Positions 7,820 through 16,179 of a stretch of 39,238 bases of DNA are shown one piece after another (positions within the stretch are counted from its first letter, which is position 1; every line of letters begins with the position of its first letter). Position numbers and translations under genes: made by a program. The DNA is taken from the NCBI GenBank assembly GCA_945905295.1, contig CAMDPX010000047.1, positions 1 through 39,238 of the forward strand, written 5' to 3'. The DNA is from Planctomyces sp. SH-PL62. GTDB taxonomy: Bacteria; Planctomycetota; Planctomycetia; Planctomycetales; Planctomycetaceae. Under the pieces are notes generated by a model. It did no database searches. It was given only the letters and a program-made list of their open reading frames with translations, and was not told the origin of the DNA.

Positions 7820-7918
7820 GGGGTCGGGTCTACGATTTTTCGGATTTGGCCGGGTGAGACGTGGATTGCAAAAGAGGCGTTGCGCCGGCCAAATCCGAAA
7901 AATCGTAGACCCGACCCC
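7820..7918. repeat. Long perfect inverted repeat between convergent genes
   Basis: The 34-nt arms at 7820-7853 and 7885-7918 are perfect reverse complements with a 31-nt spacer. The outer ends read GGGGTCGGG/CCCGACCCC, like the element at 28911-28997. It lies between the convergent gene ends at 7791 and 8004 and could act as a bidirectional terminator, but arms of this length with a long spacer look more like a mobile palindrome. Confidence 0.85.
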
Positions 7919-8003
7919 TGACGCACTCGCTGCTTGGCCGCTCAATGAGACCTACGGTCGGGAGTGGGTGGCTCGGTCAGGAGACCGGCCACAACGCATT
8001 CAC

Positions 8004-10013
8004 TCACTTCTTTTTGGCGGGAGGCTCGACGGCCGCATCGGGTGGAGTGACTGTGCCTGTCACAAAGTCAATGTGCGTGTCTTTCGTCAAAGCGATCTCT
8101 GCAGGGCCTTTGTTGCTCGTGGCAAGAAGTTGACGTCGAAAGCGCCTGAGTCCGCCGACTTCCGTCTCGTAGGTTCCAGGCTCGACATGATCGAGTTCGA
8201 AGTAGCCATCGACATCGGAGATCGTTGCCACATTCGCAACACTATCGGCGTCTCTTGTCGGATTGGCATCGCCAGTGGAGACGCTCGGCTTCCGGGTGAT
8301 CCGGACTTGTGTGAAGGGGGAAGTACGTCCGCTGAGTGTCAACGAGCCAGTCATCTCGCCGAGCGGTACCGTGCGCTTCTCTCCCGCCTTGAGCGTGATC
8401 TTCTTCGTCCAGCAGGAGGTCGACATATTGCCGTCACTGTGCATCAATGTGACGAAGTAGTCACCGGCCGCCAGAGAATCGATCAGGCATCCTCCTTTCT
8501 CATCTCGCTTCAGGCCGTGGAACATGTGGTCGAAGCGATCGGTCGAAACAAAATGGAGTGAAACCCCATCCGCCTGCTGACTCAGTCGCGAGCCAGGCAC
8601 CGCGACTCCGTGAATTGAGGCGCCCGGTTGCAGCCGAATCGGAACCAGCCCGGCGTCATTGGGATCGGGACGCAGGGTCGGCGTCACGATCGCTCGGGCG
8701 TAACCGCTCGTGTGGATGATCAATGTCACCGGTTCGTCTCCCTCGGGAACGGTGACTCGTCCATCGGCATTCGACGTGAGTCGTAGCACATTCTCCAAGG
8801 CGTGGTGTCCGTCGGCGTAACTGTTGAGGTTACTCCACTCGATGTAGTTCCAACCGGACTTCTTCGAGAGACCCGTAACGACGGAGACATTCGGCAGCGG
8901 CTTCTGTGTCTGCGCATCGAGCAACAGAAACTCAACGGGCTTGTGCGGCGTCAGTTCAATTCGTTCGGGCTTGGCTTGGCTGGTCTTTCGCGGAGAGATG
9001 CGTCGAGTTGCCGGAGCGAATCCTTTCGCGAAGATCCGAATCTCATAGGTGTCTTCCGGGTCGAACGTCTTGCCCCACTGGAACCGGCCCTCTGGATCGC
9101 TCACCGCGAGCGGCTCCGTTCGATGGCGGAGCGTGACGTGGTATTCCTTCACGGATTGCCCGGTAGCGTCAACGACCTCCCCAAAGATTGTTCCGTTGGT
9201 GATCTTTGGTGCGAGCGGATTGCGGTAGTCGGGAACGACGACTCGGACCATCCCTTGGGACTCGAAGAATTCCTTGCGAGAGATCTGATGCTCGTGAACC
9301 CACTTCCCTTTCTGAGTGATGCGAAGTGAAAGCCAGCCCTCTTGGTTGAAACGCTCTTTGTGTTCCGTCACAGCCTGAGTGTCTCCGTCGGCCTTCACCT
9401 TCAGCGGATCAGGAGCGGGGAGCAGTTGTCGCAATTGGTAAACGCTCAGTTCGTCACTCAGTGTCGGCTGGTTGTTCCCAGGGATCGGCTCTGGTTGCTG
9501 GATCGACGAGAAGCTGGATTGAAACCCGGACTGCGGCGTCATCGGGAGGACTTCAAGATTCGGAATCGGCAGATTCATTTCGTCGACAACCATGACTCGG
9601 ATGGTTGTTTCCGGAGGGAGTTTGAAATGGAGTTTGGTCGGTGCCGAACGCGGACCAGGTGCCAATCCCGTGATCCATGTGGGAGAGAAGCCAGGCGCCG
9701 AGATCCCCAGCTTGAATCGCCCTCCCGCCTTCTTCGCTTCGAGCCGGTAACTTCCATCCTCTCCAGAATGTGTCACTTCGCGAGGAGCATCATGCGGGTA
9801 GTCCGGCCCCCATTCGATCAGAGCCCCTGAAATCGGCTTGCTGTTGGCATCGGTGATTTTTCCGGTGATCACTCTTGGATAAGAGGCGACATGCCCCCGT
9901 TTGACCTCAACCGGCTTAGCCTCTGTCGATGCGTCTTCGGCGTCAGGAGGATCGGCCGGCAACTGACTGCCAGCAAGGAGCAGGACGATCAAAGAGCACC
10001 GAAACACACGCAT
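8004..10013 (-). CDS. Secreted carboxypeptidase-regulatory-like domain protein
   Basis: This 669-residue protein has a signal peptide (MRVFRCSLIVLLLAGSQLPADPP). It is followed by several CarboxypepD_reg-like/CNA_B-like beta-sandwich modules: ITGKITDANSKPISGALIEWG with DGSYRLEAKKAG near residue 50, TIFGEVVDATGQSVKEYHVTL with DPEGRFQWG in the middle, and SLTLSGRTSPFTQVRIT with DVDGYFELDHVEPGTYETEV near the end. Such domains are extracellular, non-catalytic folds. The start at 10013 is chosen because GAGGAG lies 8 nt upstream; a 13-codon longer frame lacks support. It is 35 bp downstream of the GNAT gene, so probably co-transcribed with it. The C-terminus ends in a basic tail (EPPAKKK). Confidence 0.8.
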   Translation of the reverse strand: MRVFRCSLIVLLLAGSQLPADPPDAEDASTEAKPVEVKRGHVASYPRVITGKITDANSKPISGALIEWGPDYPHDAPREVTHSGEDGSYRLEAKKAGGRFKLGISAPGFSPTWITGLAPGPRSAPTKLHFKLPPETTIRVMVVDEMNLPIPNLEVLPMTPQSGFQSSFSSIQQPEPIPGNNQPTLSDELSVYQLRQLLPAPDPLKVKADGDTQAVTEHKERFNQEGWLSLRITQKGKWVHEHQISRKEFFESQGMVRVVVPDYRNPLAPKITNGTIFGEVVDATGQSVKEYHVTLRHRTEPLAVSDPEGRFQWGKTFDPEDTYEIRIFAKGFAPATRRISPRKTSQAKPERIELTPHKPVEFLLLDAQTQKPLPNVSVVTGLSKKSGWNYIEWSNLNSYADGHHALENVLRLTSNADGRVTVPEGDEPVTLIIHTSGYARAIVTPTLRPDPNDAGLVPIRLQPGASIHGVAVPGSRLSQQADGVSLHFVSTDRFDHMFHGLKRDEKGGCLIDSLAAGDYFVTLMHSDGNMSTSCWTKKITLKAGEKRTVPLGEMTGSLTLSGRTSPFTQVRITRKPSVSTGDANPTRDADSVANVATISDVDGYFELDHVEPGTYETEVGGLRRFRRQLLATSNKGPAEIALTKDTHIDFVTGTVTPPDAAVEPPAKKK

Positions 10014-10048
10014 GAGCGAACTCCTCGAATCTAATTCCTTTTCCCTGC

Positions 10049-10597
10049 TCAAAGAGATGTCACGGCATCAACCTTGTGACACGTACCACTCAACTCTGGC
10101 GTTTGCGTGATCGAAAACAAATGGACTTCTCGACCTTTGATACGACAGTGCGTTTCAGGTTTCATGCCGAGCTTCTCAACGACTCGAATGGACGCGCGAT
10201 TCGGCGACTGCACTGTGGCGATGATGCGTCGGAATCCGAGAGTCTCGAACCCATGTTTCAGAACTGCGCGAGCGGCTTCGGTTGCCAAGCCGCGCCCCCA
10301 ATACGGTTTCGCGAGTCTCCAGCCGATCTCAGCGCCGTCGTTTGACGGAATGAAGCCGCAGAATCCGATCAATGCCGAGTCGGACTTGAGGATCAGTGGC
10401 CATTGGCAGAAACCCAGCGTCTGCGACATCTCGCCAGCACGCGCGATGAATTGCTCGGTTCTTTCCAACGACCAGGGCTCGCCATCGCCGACGAACTTCA
10501 TCACGACAGGATCCGCGCAAATGGAATGAAACGGCTCCACGTCTGTGGCCATCCAGTCGCGGAAGAGCAGCCGATTTGTTTCGAGAGGGATCGTCAT
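10049..10597 (-). CDS. GNAT family N-acetyltransferase (RimJ/RimL type)
   Basis: This 182-residue protein has the RimJ/RimL-like layout. The N-terminal strand is ETNRLLFRDWMATDVEPF. PLILKSDSALIGFCGFI is the beta4 region. EIGWRLAKPYWGRGLATEAARAVLKHGFE is the acetyl-CoA pyrophosphate loop, with a (Q/R)xxGx(G/A)-like GRGLATEA. The C-terminal part is IIATVQSPNRASIRVVEKLGM, typical of motif B. It transfers acetyl from acetyl-CoA to an amine; the substrate cannot be told from sequence (ribosomal protein N-terminus, small amine or drug are possible). The ATG at 10597 is preferred over a TTG two codons upstream. It is cytoplasmic, with no signal peptide. Confidence 0.9.
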   Translation of the reverse strand: MTIPLETNRLLFRDWMATDVEPFHSICADPVVMKFVGDGEPWSLERTEQFIARAGEMSQTLGFCQWPLILKSDSALIGFCGFIPSNDGAEIGWRLAKPYWGRGLATEAARAVLKHGFETLGFRRIIATVQSPNRASIRVVEKLGMKPETHCRIKGREVHLFSITQTPELSGTCHKVDAVTSL

Positions 10598-10743
10598 CGA
10601 CAAATCAAAACTTCTGAGATGCTATCCGAGTAGACCTTTGCCCGACCCGTTGTCGGTGGGAGGATTTTGGATGAGTGACTATTCCACTGGAAAATCGACA
10701 CTCCTCGCTCCAGCCGACAGCACATCGTCGTCACTTCGGATTG

Positions 10744-10867
10744 CTGACAGAAAAATGGGGACAGAAAAAGTTGGGAATGAGTGTCGTCGTCGGAAGGATC
10801 GTAGCGCACCATCAGAAGCCGGCGATCGAAAGTGGTCCTAATCTTTCTGCCCCCATTTTTCTGTCAG
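10744..10867. repeat. Long-range inverted repeat, TGACAGAAAAATGGGG type
   Basis: The arm CTGACAGAAAAATGGGGACA (from 10744) is the reverse complement, with one mismatch over 24 nt, of the arm ending at 10867. The arms are about 76 nt apart. It is related in sequence to the TGGCAGAAC pairs at 267-352 and 2411-2462. Confidence 0.75.
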
Positions 10868-10929
10868 TTTCAGCCTTTCTAAAAACAAAGCTGTCGGCTT
10901 CGGCGAGAAGTCTCGGAAAATCGAGTCCT

Positions 10930-10953
10930 CCGCCCCGCAAGGGGGCGGGCTAC
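10930..10953 (-). repeat. Solitary REP-like hairpin with GTAG
   Basis: Read on the minus strand: GTAGC, stem CCGCCCC, loop CTTGC, stem GGGGCGG. Length and layout match single units of the paired GTAG elements. It lies 11 nt past the stop of the WD40 gene and may double as its terminator. Confidence 0.65.
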
Positions 10954-10964
10954 TTAAGAAAGCT

Positions 10965-13466
10965 TCACTTGACCGATGCGGATCGTTCCAGAGCGTCGGC
11001 CGCCAATCGCTCCAGGTCTCCCTTGGGATCACGCTCGGCCAGCGCTTTGAGGAGTTGCAGGGCTTCGGCAGTGCCGAGCTGACTCAGTACGGAAACGGCT
11101 CGCCTGACAACGTGCGAGAGCGCCACGTTGTCATTCTTCTTGACCATGAGGCGGGCGAGTTTTTGTCGCTCGGCAGCTTCTTCTTCGGACTGTCCTTTCG
11201 CGATGCGATCCAGATCGATGACCTTCGTGATCCGCCGAAGCTTGTTGCTCAAGAACGCCACCGTGCGGTCGGGTGTCCGAGTCATCGCCCACATCGCCGG
11301 ATACGCGGAGGTTCCATCGCCGGCGAGATCATTCCACAACGCGCTGAGTTCTTGCTCCGGTTGCAGTCCGTGTGGCTGCAAATCCCAGACGTAGCAGACT
11401 CCGTCCGAGCCGCCGCTGACGAGCGTGTGGTGGTCGGCTCCGAACGCGACTGTGTACACGTAACTTTCATGCCGGCCGACATTCCAGACGGTCTCGGCGG
11501 TTAGCGGATCCCACAGAGCAATCTCGCCACCCATGCTGCCGGTCGCCAGCAGCGAACCGTCGGGCGAAAAGGCAATCGCGCCGAAGACGAAGCGACCCTC
11601 CACTTCAAACTCTTTCCGCAACTCCATGTCAGCCGCATTCCAGATCCGAACTTGGCCGTTGAGATGAGCCGTCGCGATCAACCCGCCGACGGGGGAGTAG
11701 CACACCGCATACATGCTTTGGTCGTCTCCTTTGAAACGGCCTGCGGAGACATCGATTTGACGTTGCAGCTCACCACCAGTCGTTTCCCAAAAGCGGACGA
11801 TCTTGTCCCAGCCGGCGGTCGCCAGCGTCTTGCCGTCTGGACTGAACGAGAGGCCGTAGACTGCGCTGTGCTTGAGCTGAGCCAACTGATCGCCCGAGTT
11901 CAGATCCCACAAGTAGGCCATTGATTGGCGGAAGACGGAGGCCGCCAACTGCTGGCCATCAGGTCGAAAGCAAAGTGATTCCACATGTGAATGCGGATCG
12001 CGTCCCTTCGGCCATTTCCAATCGCGAACAATCTTCCCGTCAGCGACATCCCAGACCGCGACGCGCACTTGGTCTCCGGCCGCTCCGCCGCCAGCCAGCC
12101 GCCGGCTGTCCGGCGAGAACCTCAGTTGCGAAAAGCTCATGCCTGCAAAGTCGAAGGTGCGCAGCTCATGCCCATCTTTGGCGCGAACCAGATGGACTGT
12201 TCCCGAGTCGTCCTCGTAAGCCACCATTCGACCGTCAGGCGAAGCAGTGACGGTTGATGACGCGCGGCCTCCTTCTGGCAATGGAAGTTGTTTTCGATTG
12301 CCGATGTCCCAACGGCGGATGGCTCCGTCCCACCCCGACGAATACAGCACCTTGCTTCCCGCCGCCAAGGCCCAGGGCTTCCAAGTATGACCCACGAGTT
12401 TGCCAACTTCTTTTCCCGTCCGCGCATCAAGCAGCCGGATCGAATCGTCAGAGCCAATCGGGGCACCGACTGCGATCACGTTGGGATCCGGACAATAGGC
12501 GACGGCAGACAAGTAGCTCTCGGCATTCACTGAAGGTGGAATCTCCGTCGACCAAATCCGCTCTCCTGAATTGACCGCATACAGGCGAGCGGCAACGTCT
12601 CGCTCAGTCGTGACGATCTGGCGGCCGTCCGGTGAGAACGCCAAGCGGACAAGGCGAGACTTGAGTTTGATGCGCCGCAGTTCCTTCCCGGTCTCCGCAT
12701 CCCACAACTGAATGGCCATTGGCGCATCGCTCGTCACCACGGCCAACAGTTTTTGATCCGGCGAGAAACGACCGAAGCTGTAATCGCCCCCAAACAGCAA
12801 GCGGTCACCGTTATTCTCGATGGCGACCGGAATCTCCGGCGTGTTGGTGATTTCAAACAGCACCTTCCCTTGGTCATCGCAAGCGACCACGCCTTGGAAG
12901 TTTCCCAGCGCCAGATTCCGTCCGTCGCTCGTGACATCAATGGCGTTTGGATTGTTACTGAAAACGTTGTGACGTTCGGCTTCCACGTTCATCGGACCAT
13001 CGCGCTTGAGTGACAGCACTTCGTGTTTGCCGGAAGCGACATCCCAAACAAAGATCTGGCCGAGTCCACCCGGTGTGTAGAAACGCGAACTGCTGGCCGC
13101 GAACGCCAACGCCCGAACGCCATACGCGGCACCCGGCAAGACGATCCCAAGTTCACGCGAGTTGGTGCGCCATCGGATTTGTCCAGTCGCGGCGACCCAG
13201 ACGATCAACTCATCGTCGCAGATCGACACGATCGACTTCTCGTCAGGCGAGACAGCCATTTCAACGACCGTTGACGGATGGCGGAACCGATTCGTACCGA
13301 ACCGCAGCAAAGCACCCGACGGTAGCGGGTCTCCCAGCGAATCGACCCCAGGCTTCGCGTGATGGGGATTGGTATCGTCGGCCGCCAAGTCACCGAGCCA
13401 CGCCGCGACCATCACGAGCATCACCGCGATTCTCGGGATCGCGTTGCTATTCATTCGATGAATCAT
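10965..13466 (-). CDS. WD40-repeat beta-propeller protein, secreted
   Basis: This 833-residue protein begins with an N-terminal hydrophobic segment (IPRIAVMLVMVAAWLGDLAA) acting as signal peptide or anchor. WD40 blades then follow, recognisable from repeats such as VWAATGQIRW, IQLWDAETGKELRRI, IRLLDARTGKEVGKLVGH, IRRWDIGNRKQL, VAVWDVADGKIVRDW, VRFWETTGGELQR, VRIWNAADMELRKEF and ALWDPLTAETVWNVGRHESYVYTV, giving about two propellers. The C-terminal 100 residues are non-WD (LARLMVKKNDNVALSHVVRRAVSVLSQLGTAEALQLLKAL), a tail common on planctomycete WD40 proteins. GAGGAA lies 5 nt before the 13466 ATG; a second ATG follows four codons later. A paired GTAG-type element (13484-13548) occupies the 5' leader. 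Confidence 0.9.
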   Translation of the reverse strand: MIHRMNSNAIPRIAVMLVMVAAWLGDLAADDTNPHHAKPGVDSLGDPLPSGALLRFGTNRFRHPSTVVEMAVSPDEKSIVSICDDELIVWVAATGQIRWRTNSRELGIVLPGAAYGVRALAFAASSSRFYTPGGLGQIFVWDVASGKHEVLSLKRDGPMNVEAERHNVFSNNPNAIDVTSDGRNLALGNFQGVVACDDQGKVLFEITNTPEIPVAIENNGDRLLFGGDYSFGRFSPDQKLLAVVTSDAPMAIQLWDAETGKELRRIKLKSRLVRLAFSPDGRQIVTTERDVAARLYAVNSGERIWSTEIPPSVNAESYLSAVAYCPDPNVIAVGAPIGSDDSIRLLDARTGKEVGKLVGHTWKPWALAAGSKVLYSSGWDGAIRRWDIGNRKQLPLPEGGRASSTVTASPDGRMVAYEDDSGTVHLVRAKDGHELRTFDFAGMSFSQLRFSPDSRRLAGGGAAGDQVRVAVWDVADGKIVRDWKWPKGRDPHSHVESLCFRPDGQQLAASVFRQSMAYLWDLNSGDQLAQLKHSAVYGLSFSPDGKTLATAGWDKIVRFWETTGGELQRQIDVSAGRFKGDDQSMYAVCYSPVGGLIATAHLNGQVRIWNAADMELRKEFEVEGRFVFGAIAFSPDGSLLATGSMGGEIALWDPLTAETVWNVGRHESYVYTVAFGADHHTLVSGGSDGVCYVWDLQPHGLQPEQELSALWNDLAGDGTSAYPAMWAMTRTPDRTVAFLSNKLRRITKVIDLDRIAKGQSEEEAAERQKLARLMVKKNDNVALSHVVRRAVSVLSQLGTAEALQLLKALAERDPKGDLERLAADALERSASVK

Positions 13467-13483
13467 GCCGCTTCCTCAGCCTC

Positions 13484-13548
13484 GTCGCTGAATTCGCCAG
13501 AATTCAGCCGTTTGTTTCGACTCTCTGAACTCTGGCGAGTTCAGCTAC
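13484..13548. repeat. REP/BIME-like inverted pair upstream of the WD40 gene
   Basis: The forward unit at 13484-13507 reads GTCG, stem CTGAATTC, loop GCCA, stem GAATTCAG. The reverse unit at 13525-13548, on the minus strand, reads GTAG, stem CTGAACTC, loop GCCA, stem GAGTTCAG. The T-A/C-G difference in the stem is compensated on both sides. It begins 18 nt before the start codon of the WD40 gene. Confidence 0.8.
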
Positions 13549-14093
13549 GGGCAAACTTGCAACGACTGAATGACCTCATCACCGTCCAACCGCTGATCCA
13601 GTGCAGTATAGATTTGAGTCCGTCCGGAAAATCAATTTGTAGCTCCGCGCCAGACTTTTCCGAGTCCGCCGTTGCCAACTTCGTCGTCCCAGGCGTATCG
13701 CGACTTGGGTGACTCCTGGTCGACGCGCGGAGATGGCAACAACGTTCATCGCGGAAACTGTTGCTGGGATGCAACCTCGCGTTCAAATTCGATGCTCTCA
13801 TTGCTCTTAGTGACCCCGTTGATCGGGAGAAGCCAACCCAATCAATCGGGTCACCAATTGCGATCGTGTGAGGTCGTGTTGGTGGCTTCCATTCGCATAG
13901 CTGGCCCTGTGTCTGGGACTGGAGTAGCAAAGAATCCAGCCGTCTTGCCGAGTTCTCGAAATTCCGCAGAACGAACGCGAATTCTTGTCGGAAACGCTGT
14001 CCCTTTCAGCATTTTGAAGGAGAGACACACAACAGAAGTGAATGACCCGCAAACAACAAACCCCACAAGTATTTGAAGAAAGTGAAAGTCATC
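13549..14093. other. Gene-free interval between divergent genes
   Basis: This stretch of about 545 bp upstream of the anti-sigma-like gene has no convincing coding frame. It contains a degenerate inverted pair at 13808-13854. The promoters of the divergent WD40 and ATPase genes must lie here or in the palindrome at 13484-13548. I could not pick out boxes with confidence. Confidence 0.5.
13808..13854. repeat. Degenerate inverted repeat of the GTGACCC type
   Basis: The arm TAGTGACCCCGTTGATCGGG (13808-13827) is an imperfect reverse complement of CCCAATCAATCGGGTCAC (13837-13854). It resembles the well-preserved element at 25310-25373 (GTAGTGACCCGATTCATCGG). Confidence 0.55.
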
Positions 14094-14753
14094 ATGACCG
14101 GGATCAATTCGCACAGTTCGCAGTCACGCTCGACGACCGCTCACGGACACCACAGTTCGATTCGAGATTTCAATTCCCGTGAGCAACTGGTGATCCAATT
14201 CACGATGGCGAATGACGTCAGCCTGGTCATGCCGATCATTAGAAATCTCGGAAATCGACTTCGCGCCCTGCAAGTCATGGACGACCGTGAGATTTCGCGA
14301 GTCGGGATCGCTTTGCATGAAGCGTTGCTGAACGCCATCTATCACGGCAACCTGGAGCTCGATTCCGAACTGCGTCAGGAGGACGAACGCCGATTCCACG
14401 ATCTGGCGGAGATTCGCCGCCATCAATCGCCGTATCGCGACCGCCAGGTGGTCGTGCGATTTGTGCTCTCCAGCAACGCCGCGACGTTCGTGATTCGCGA
14501 CGAAGGTCTGGGCTTCGATATCACCGCCGTCGCGGACCCGACCCAGGGAGAGAATGTGTTCCGAGTTGGTGGCCGCGGACTGCTGATGATCCGCAGTTTC
14601 ATGGACACCGTGCATCACAACGTGTGTGGCAACCAAATCACGATGGTGAAACAGATTTCTCAGACTGCTGAAGTGCCGCACACGGCTGGTACTCGCGTGG
14701 TCCCCAGCCATCGCACCGCTGAGAAAGTCACGGAGATGCAGATCCTTTTGTAA
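14094..14753 (+). CDS. Anti-sigma-factor-type HATPase (RsbW/SpoIIAB-like)
   Basis: This 219-residue GHKL ATPase carries the N-box (ALHEALLNAIYHGN, about residues 74-86), the G1 box (DEGLGFD, 136-142) and a G2-like loop (GGRGLLMIRSFMD, 159-171). These are typical of RsbW-type serine kinases that bind a sigma factor and phosphorylate an STAS anti-anti-sigma partner. A roughly 30-residue insert (SELRQEDERRFHDLAEIRRH) sits between the N and G1 boxes, seen in planctomycete members. It is cytoplasmic. No sigma factor or STAS gene is adjacent, so partners would be elsewhere. The ATG at 14094 is preferred, with a GAAGAAAG stretch upstream; an in-frame TTG at 14073 is also possible. The first 30 residues are low-complexity and His/Ser-rich. 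It is followed by a strong terminator. Confidence 0.85.
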   Translation: MTGINSHSSQSRSTTAHGHHSSIRDFNSREQLVIQFTMANDVSLVMPIIRNLGNRLRALQVMDDREISRVGIALHEALLNAIYHGNLELDSELRQEDERRFHDLAEIRRHQSPYRDRQVVVRFVLSSNAATFVIRDEGLGFDITAVADPTQGENVFRVGGRGLLMIRSFMDTVHHNVCGNQITMVKQISQTAEVPHTAGTRVVPSHRTAEKVTEMQILL

Positions 14754-14808
14754 ACCGCGTCGGCAGGTGATCCGCATTCCAAAGAAAGCGGCGCGGTCGC
14801 GGGCCGCC

Positions 14809-14846
14809 AGAAGCCCGGCTTTTTCAAAAAGCCGGGCTTCTTGTTT
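14809..14846. terminator. Rho-independent terminator, probably bidirectional
   Basis: The perfect hairpin GAAGCCCGGCTTTTT / AAAAAGCCGGGCTTC (14810-14824 and 14826-14840) has a 1-nt loop apex and is followed by TTGTTT. It lies between the converging ends of the anti-sigma ATPase (14753) and the PQQ gene (14846). Confidence 0.85.
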
Positions 14847-16099
14847 CACCGTCCAGCCGCCGTCCCGATGCAATACAGATTCGAGTCGGTTCGGTAGATC
14901 AACTCATTGCCTGAGATCGCCGGTGAGGCCGTGATGCGTTCGCCAAGATTGTTCGTGGCCAGCAACTCAAACTTGGTTCCGGCTTTGACCACGAAGGTTT
15001 GGCCGTCGTTGTTGCTGAAATAGATGCGGCCGTCGCTCGCCACGGGTGACGAATTGCAATCGCCGCCGAGACGCTCACGGTAATGCTCCTGGCCGGTCTT
15101 TCCGTCAAAGCACACCAGCACGCCGTTATCCATCAGCACATAGAGCAGCCCTCGGTAATACAGCAACGATGGTTCGACACCACCGGGCTTGTCACTGACC
15201 CAAATGGGTTCGGGAGGTCTTCCCTGTGGACTCAAGCGAAGGGCGTGAATGCGACTTTGCCTCCACAGTTGCGTGAACACGATGCCGTCGCCGCAGACCG
15301 GACTGACGATGATCTCGCCGTTGTATGGCCCTTCGCCTTCGCCGTACTTCCACAACTCGGCGTGTGTCTTGGCATCAAAAGCCGCAAGCCGATGCTTGCC
15401 CGGAACGAGAATGTCTTGCTGGCCGTGATGCTCGACCAACAGCGGAGTCGCATGCGCGGTGCCGATCGGCCGCTCGTTCTTCCAAGCGATCTCGCCGGTT
15501 TGTGGATTCAAGCCGATCAGAAAGCAGGGGCCGGTGTGATGATCCCACGGAAACAGAATCGAATCTTCCAGCACGAGCGGGCTGAGGCAATATCCCCAAG
15601 CCATCTTCGGATCGCCGAATTGAGGGATGTAGCGATTGACCCACAGCAGCTTGCCCTCGTGCGAGTACCGAGCGATGTCGGCGTTTCCAAACGCCACATA
15701 CACCGCGTCCGCTGTGACGGCCGGTGTGTTGGTCGCCAAGTTCGATTTCTCGTGAACGCGCTGATTCACCCCGAAGCCAAAATCATGTCGCCACAGCTCA
15801 CGTCCGGTTGTTCGATCAAAGCACAGCGTGAGCAGCGATTTCTTGCCCTCCTGGTTGAGTTCCGAAGTGACGAACACTCGGCCTCCGTAAACGACGGGTG
15901 AACTCGTGCCCCATCCTGGCAACTTCGCCGACCAACGAATGTTTTCGGATTGGCTCCACTGAGTCGGCAGCCTCCTGTTGTCTGCGACACCGTCCGCATT
16001 CGGCCCTCGCCACCGAGGCCAATCTCGGCTCGGCTCGTTGGCGAATACGGCCGTCACGCAAGAAACGATCCCCACAACGGCAAGGAAGATTCTCGTCAT
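14846..16099 (-). CDS. Secreted PQQ-like beta-propeller protein
   Basis: This 417-residue protein has a signal peptide (MTRIFLAVVGIVSCVTAVFANEP), then DWPRWRGPNADGVADNRRLPTQWSQSENI, the stereotyped opening of planctomycete PQQ-repeat proteins. About seven blades follow, with motifs CFDRTTGRELWRHDF, LNPQTGEIAWKNE, FDAKTHAELWKYGEG and CFDGKTGQEHYRERL. It forms a single propeller, likely periplasmic; the ligand is unknown. The frame is open another 185 codons upstream, but that extension runs through the DUF1552 gene's 3' end in another frame, so the start is set at 16099 by the signal peptide. It is 80 bp downstream of the DUF1552 gene and probably in its operon. Confidence 0.85.
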   Translation of the reverse strand: MTRIFLAVVGIVSCVTAVFANEPSRDWPRWRGPNADGVADNRRLPTQWSQSENIRWSAKLPGWGTSSPVVYGGRVFVTSELNQEGKKSLLTLCFDRTTGRELWRHDFGFGVNQRVHEKSNLATNTPAVTADAVYVAFGNADIARYSHEGKLLWVNRYIPQFGDPKMAWGYCLSPLVLEDSILFPWDHHTGPCFLIGLNPQTGEIAWKNERPIGTAHATPLLVEHHGQQDILVPGKHRLAAFDAKTHAELWKYGEGEGPYNGEIIVSPVCGDGIVFTQLWRQSRIHALRLSPQGRPPEPIWVSDKPGGVEPSLLYYRGLLYVLMDNGVLVCFDGKTGQEHYRERLGGDCNSSPVASDGRIYFSNNDGQTFVVKAGTKFELLATNNLGERITASPAISGNELIYRTDSNLYCIGTAAGR

Positions 16100-16179
16100 C
16101 AGGACTTCGCGATTCCTTGAGGGCAGGACCGAAACAAGTTTCCGGGCCGAATGGAATGACCACTCAGCCGAAATCAGCG

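Larger units (their letters stand above)
10598..10964. other. Gene-free interval with palindromes
   Basis: This is a 367-bp gap between the WD40 gene (stop at 10965) and the GNAT gene (start 10597), both minus. It holds an imperfect long-range inverted repeat (10744-10867) and a solitary GTAG-type hairpin (10930-10953). No credible ORF is seen: the small open frames here have no family-like sequence. Confidence 0.6.

Noticed and set aside
13541-13930. 129-codon minus-strand open frame upstream of the anti-sigma gene
   Set aside because: No start signal or conserved sequence, and it spans a degenerate inverted repeat; treated as non-coding.
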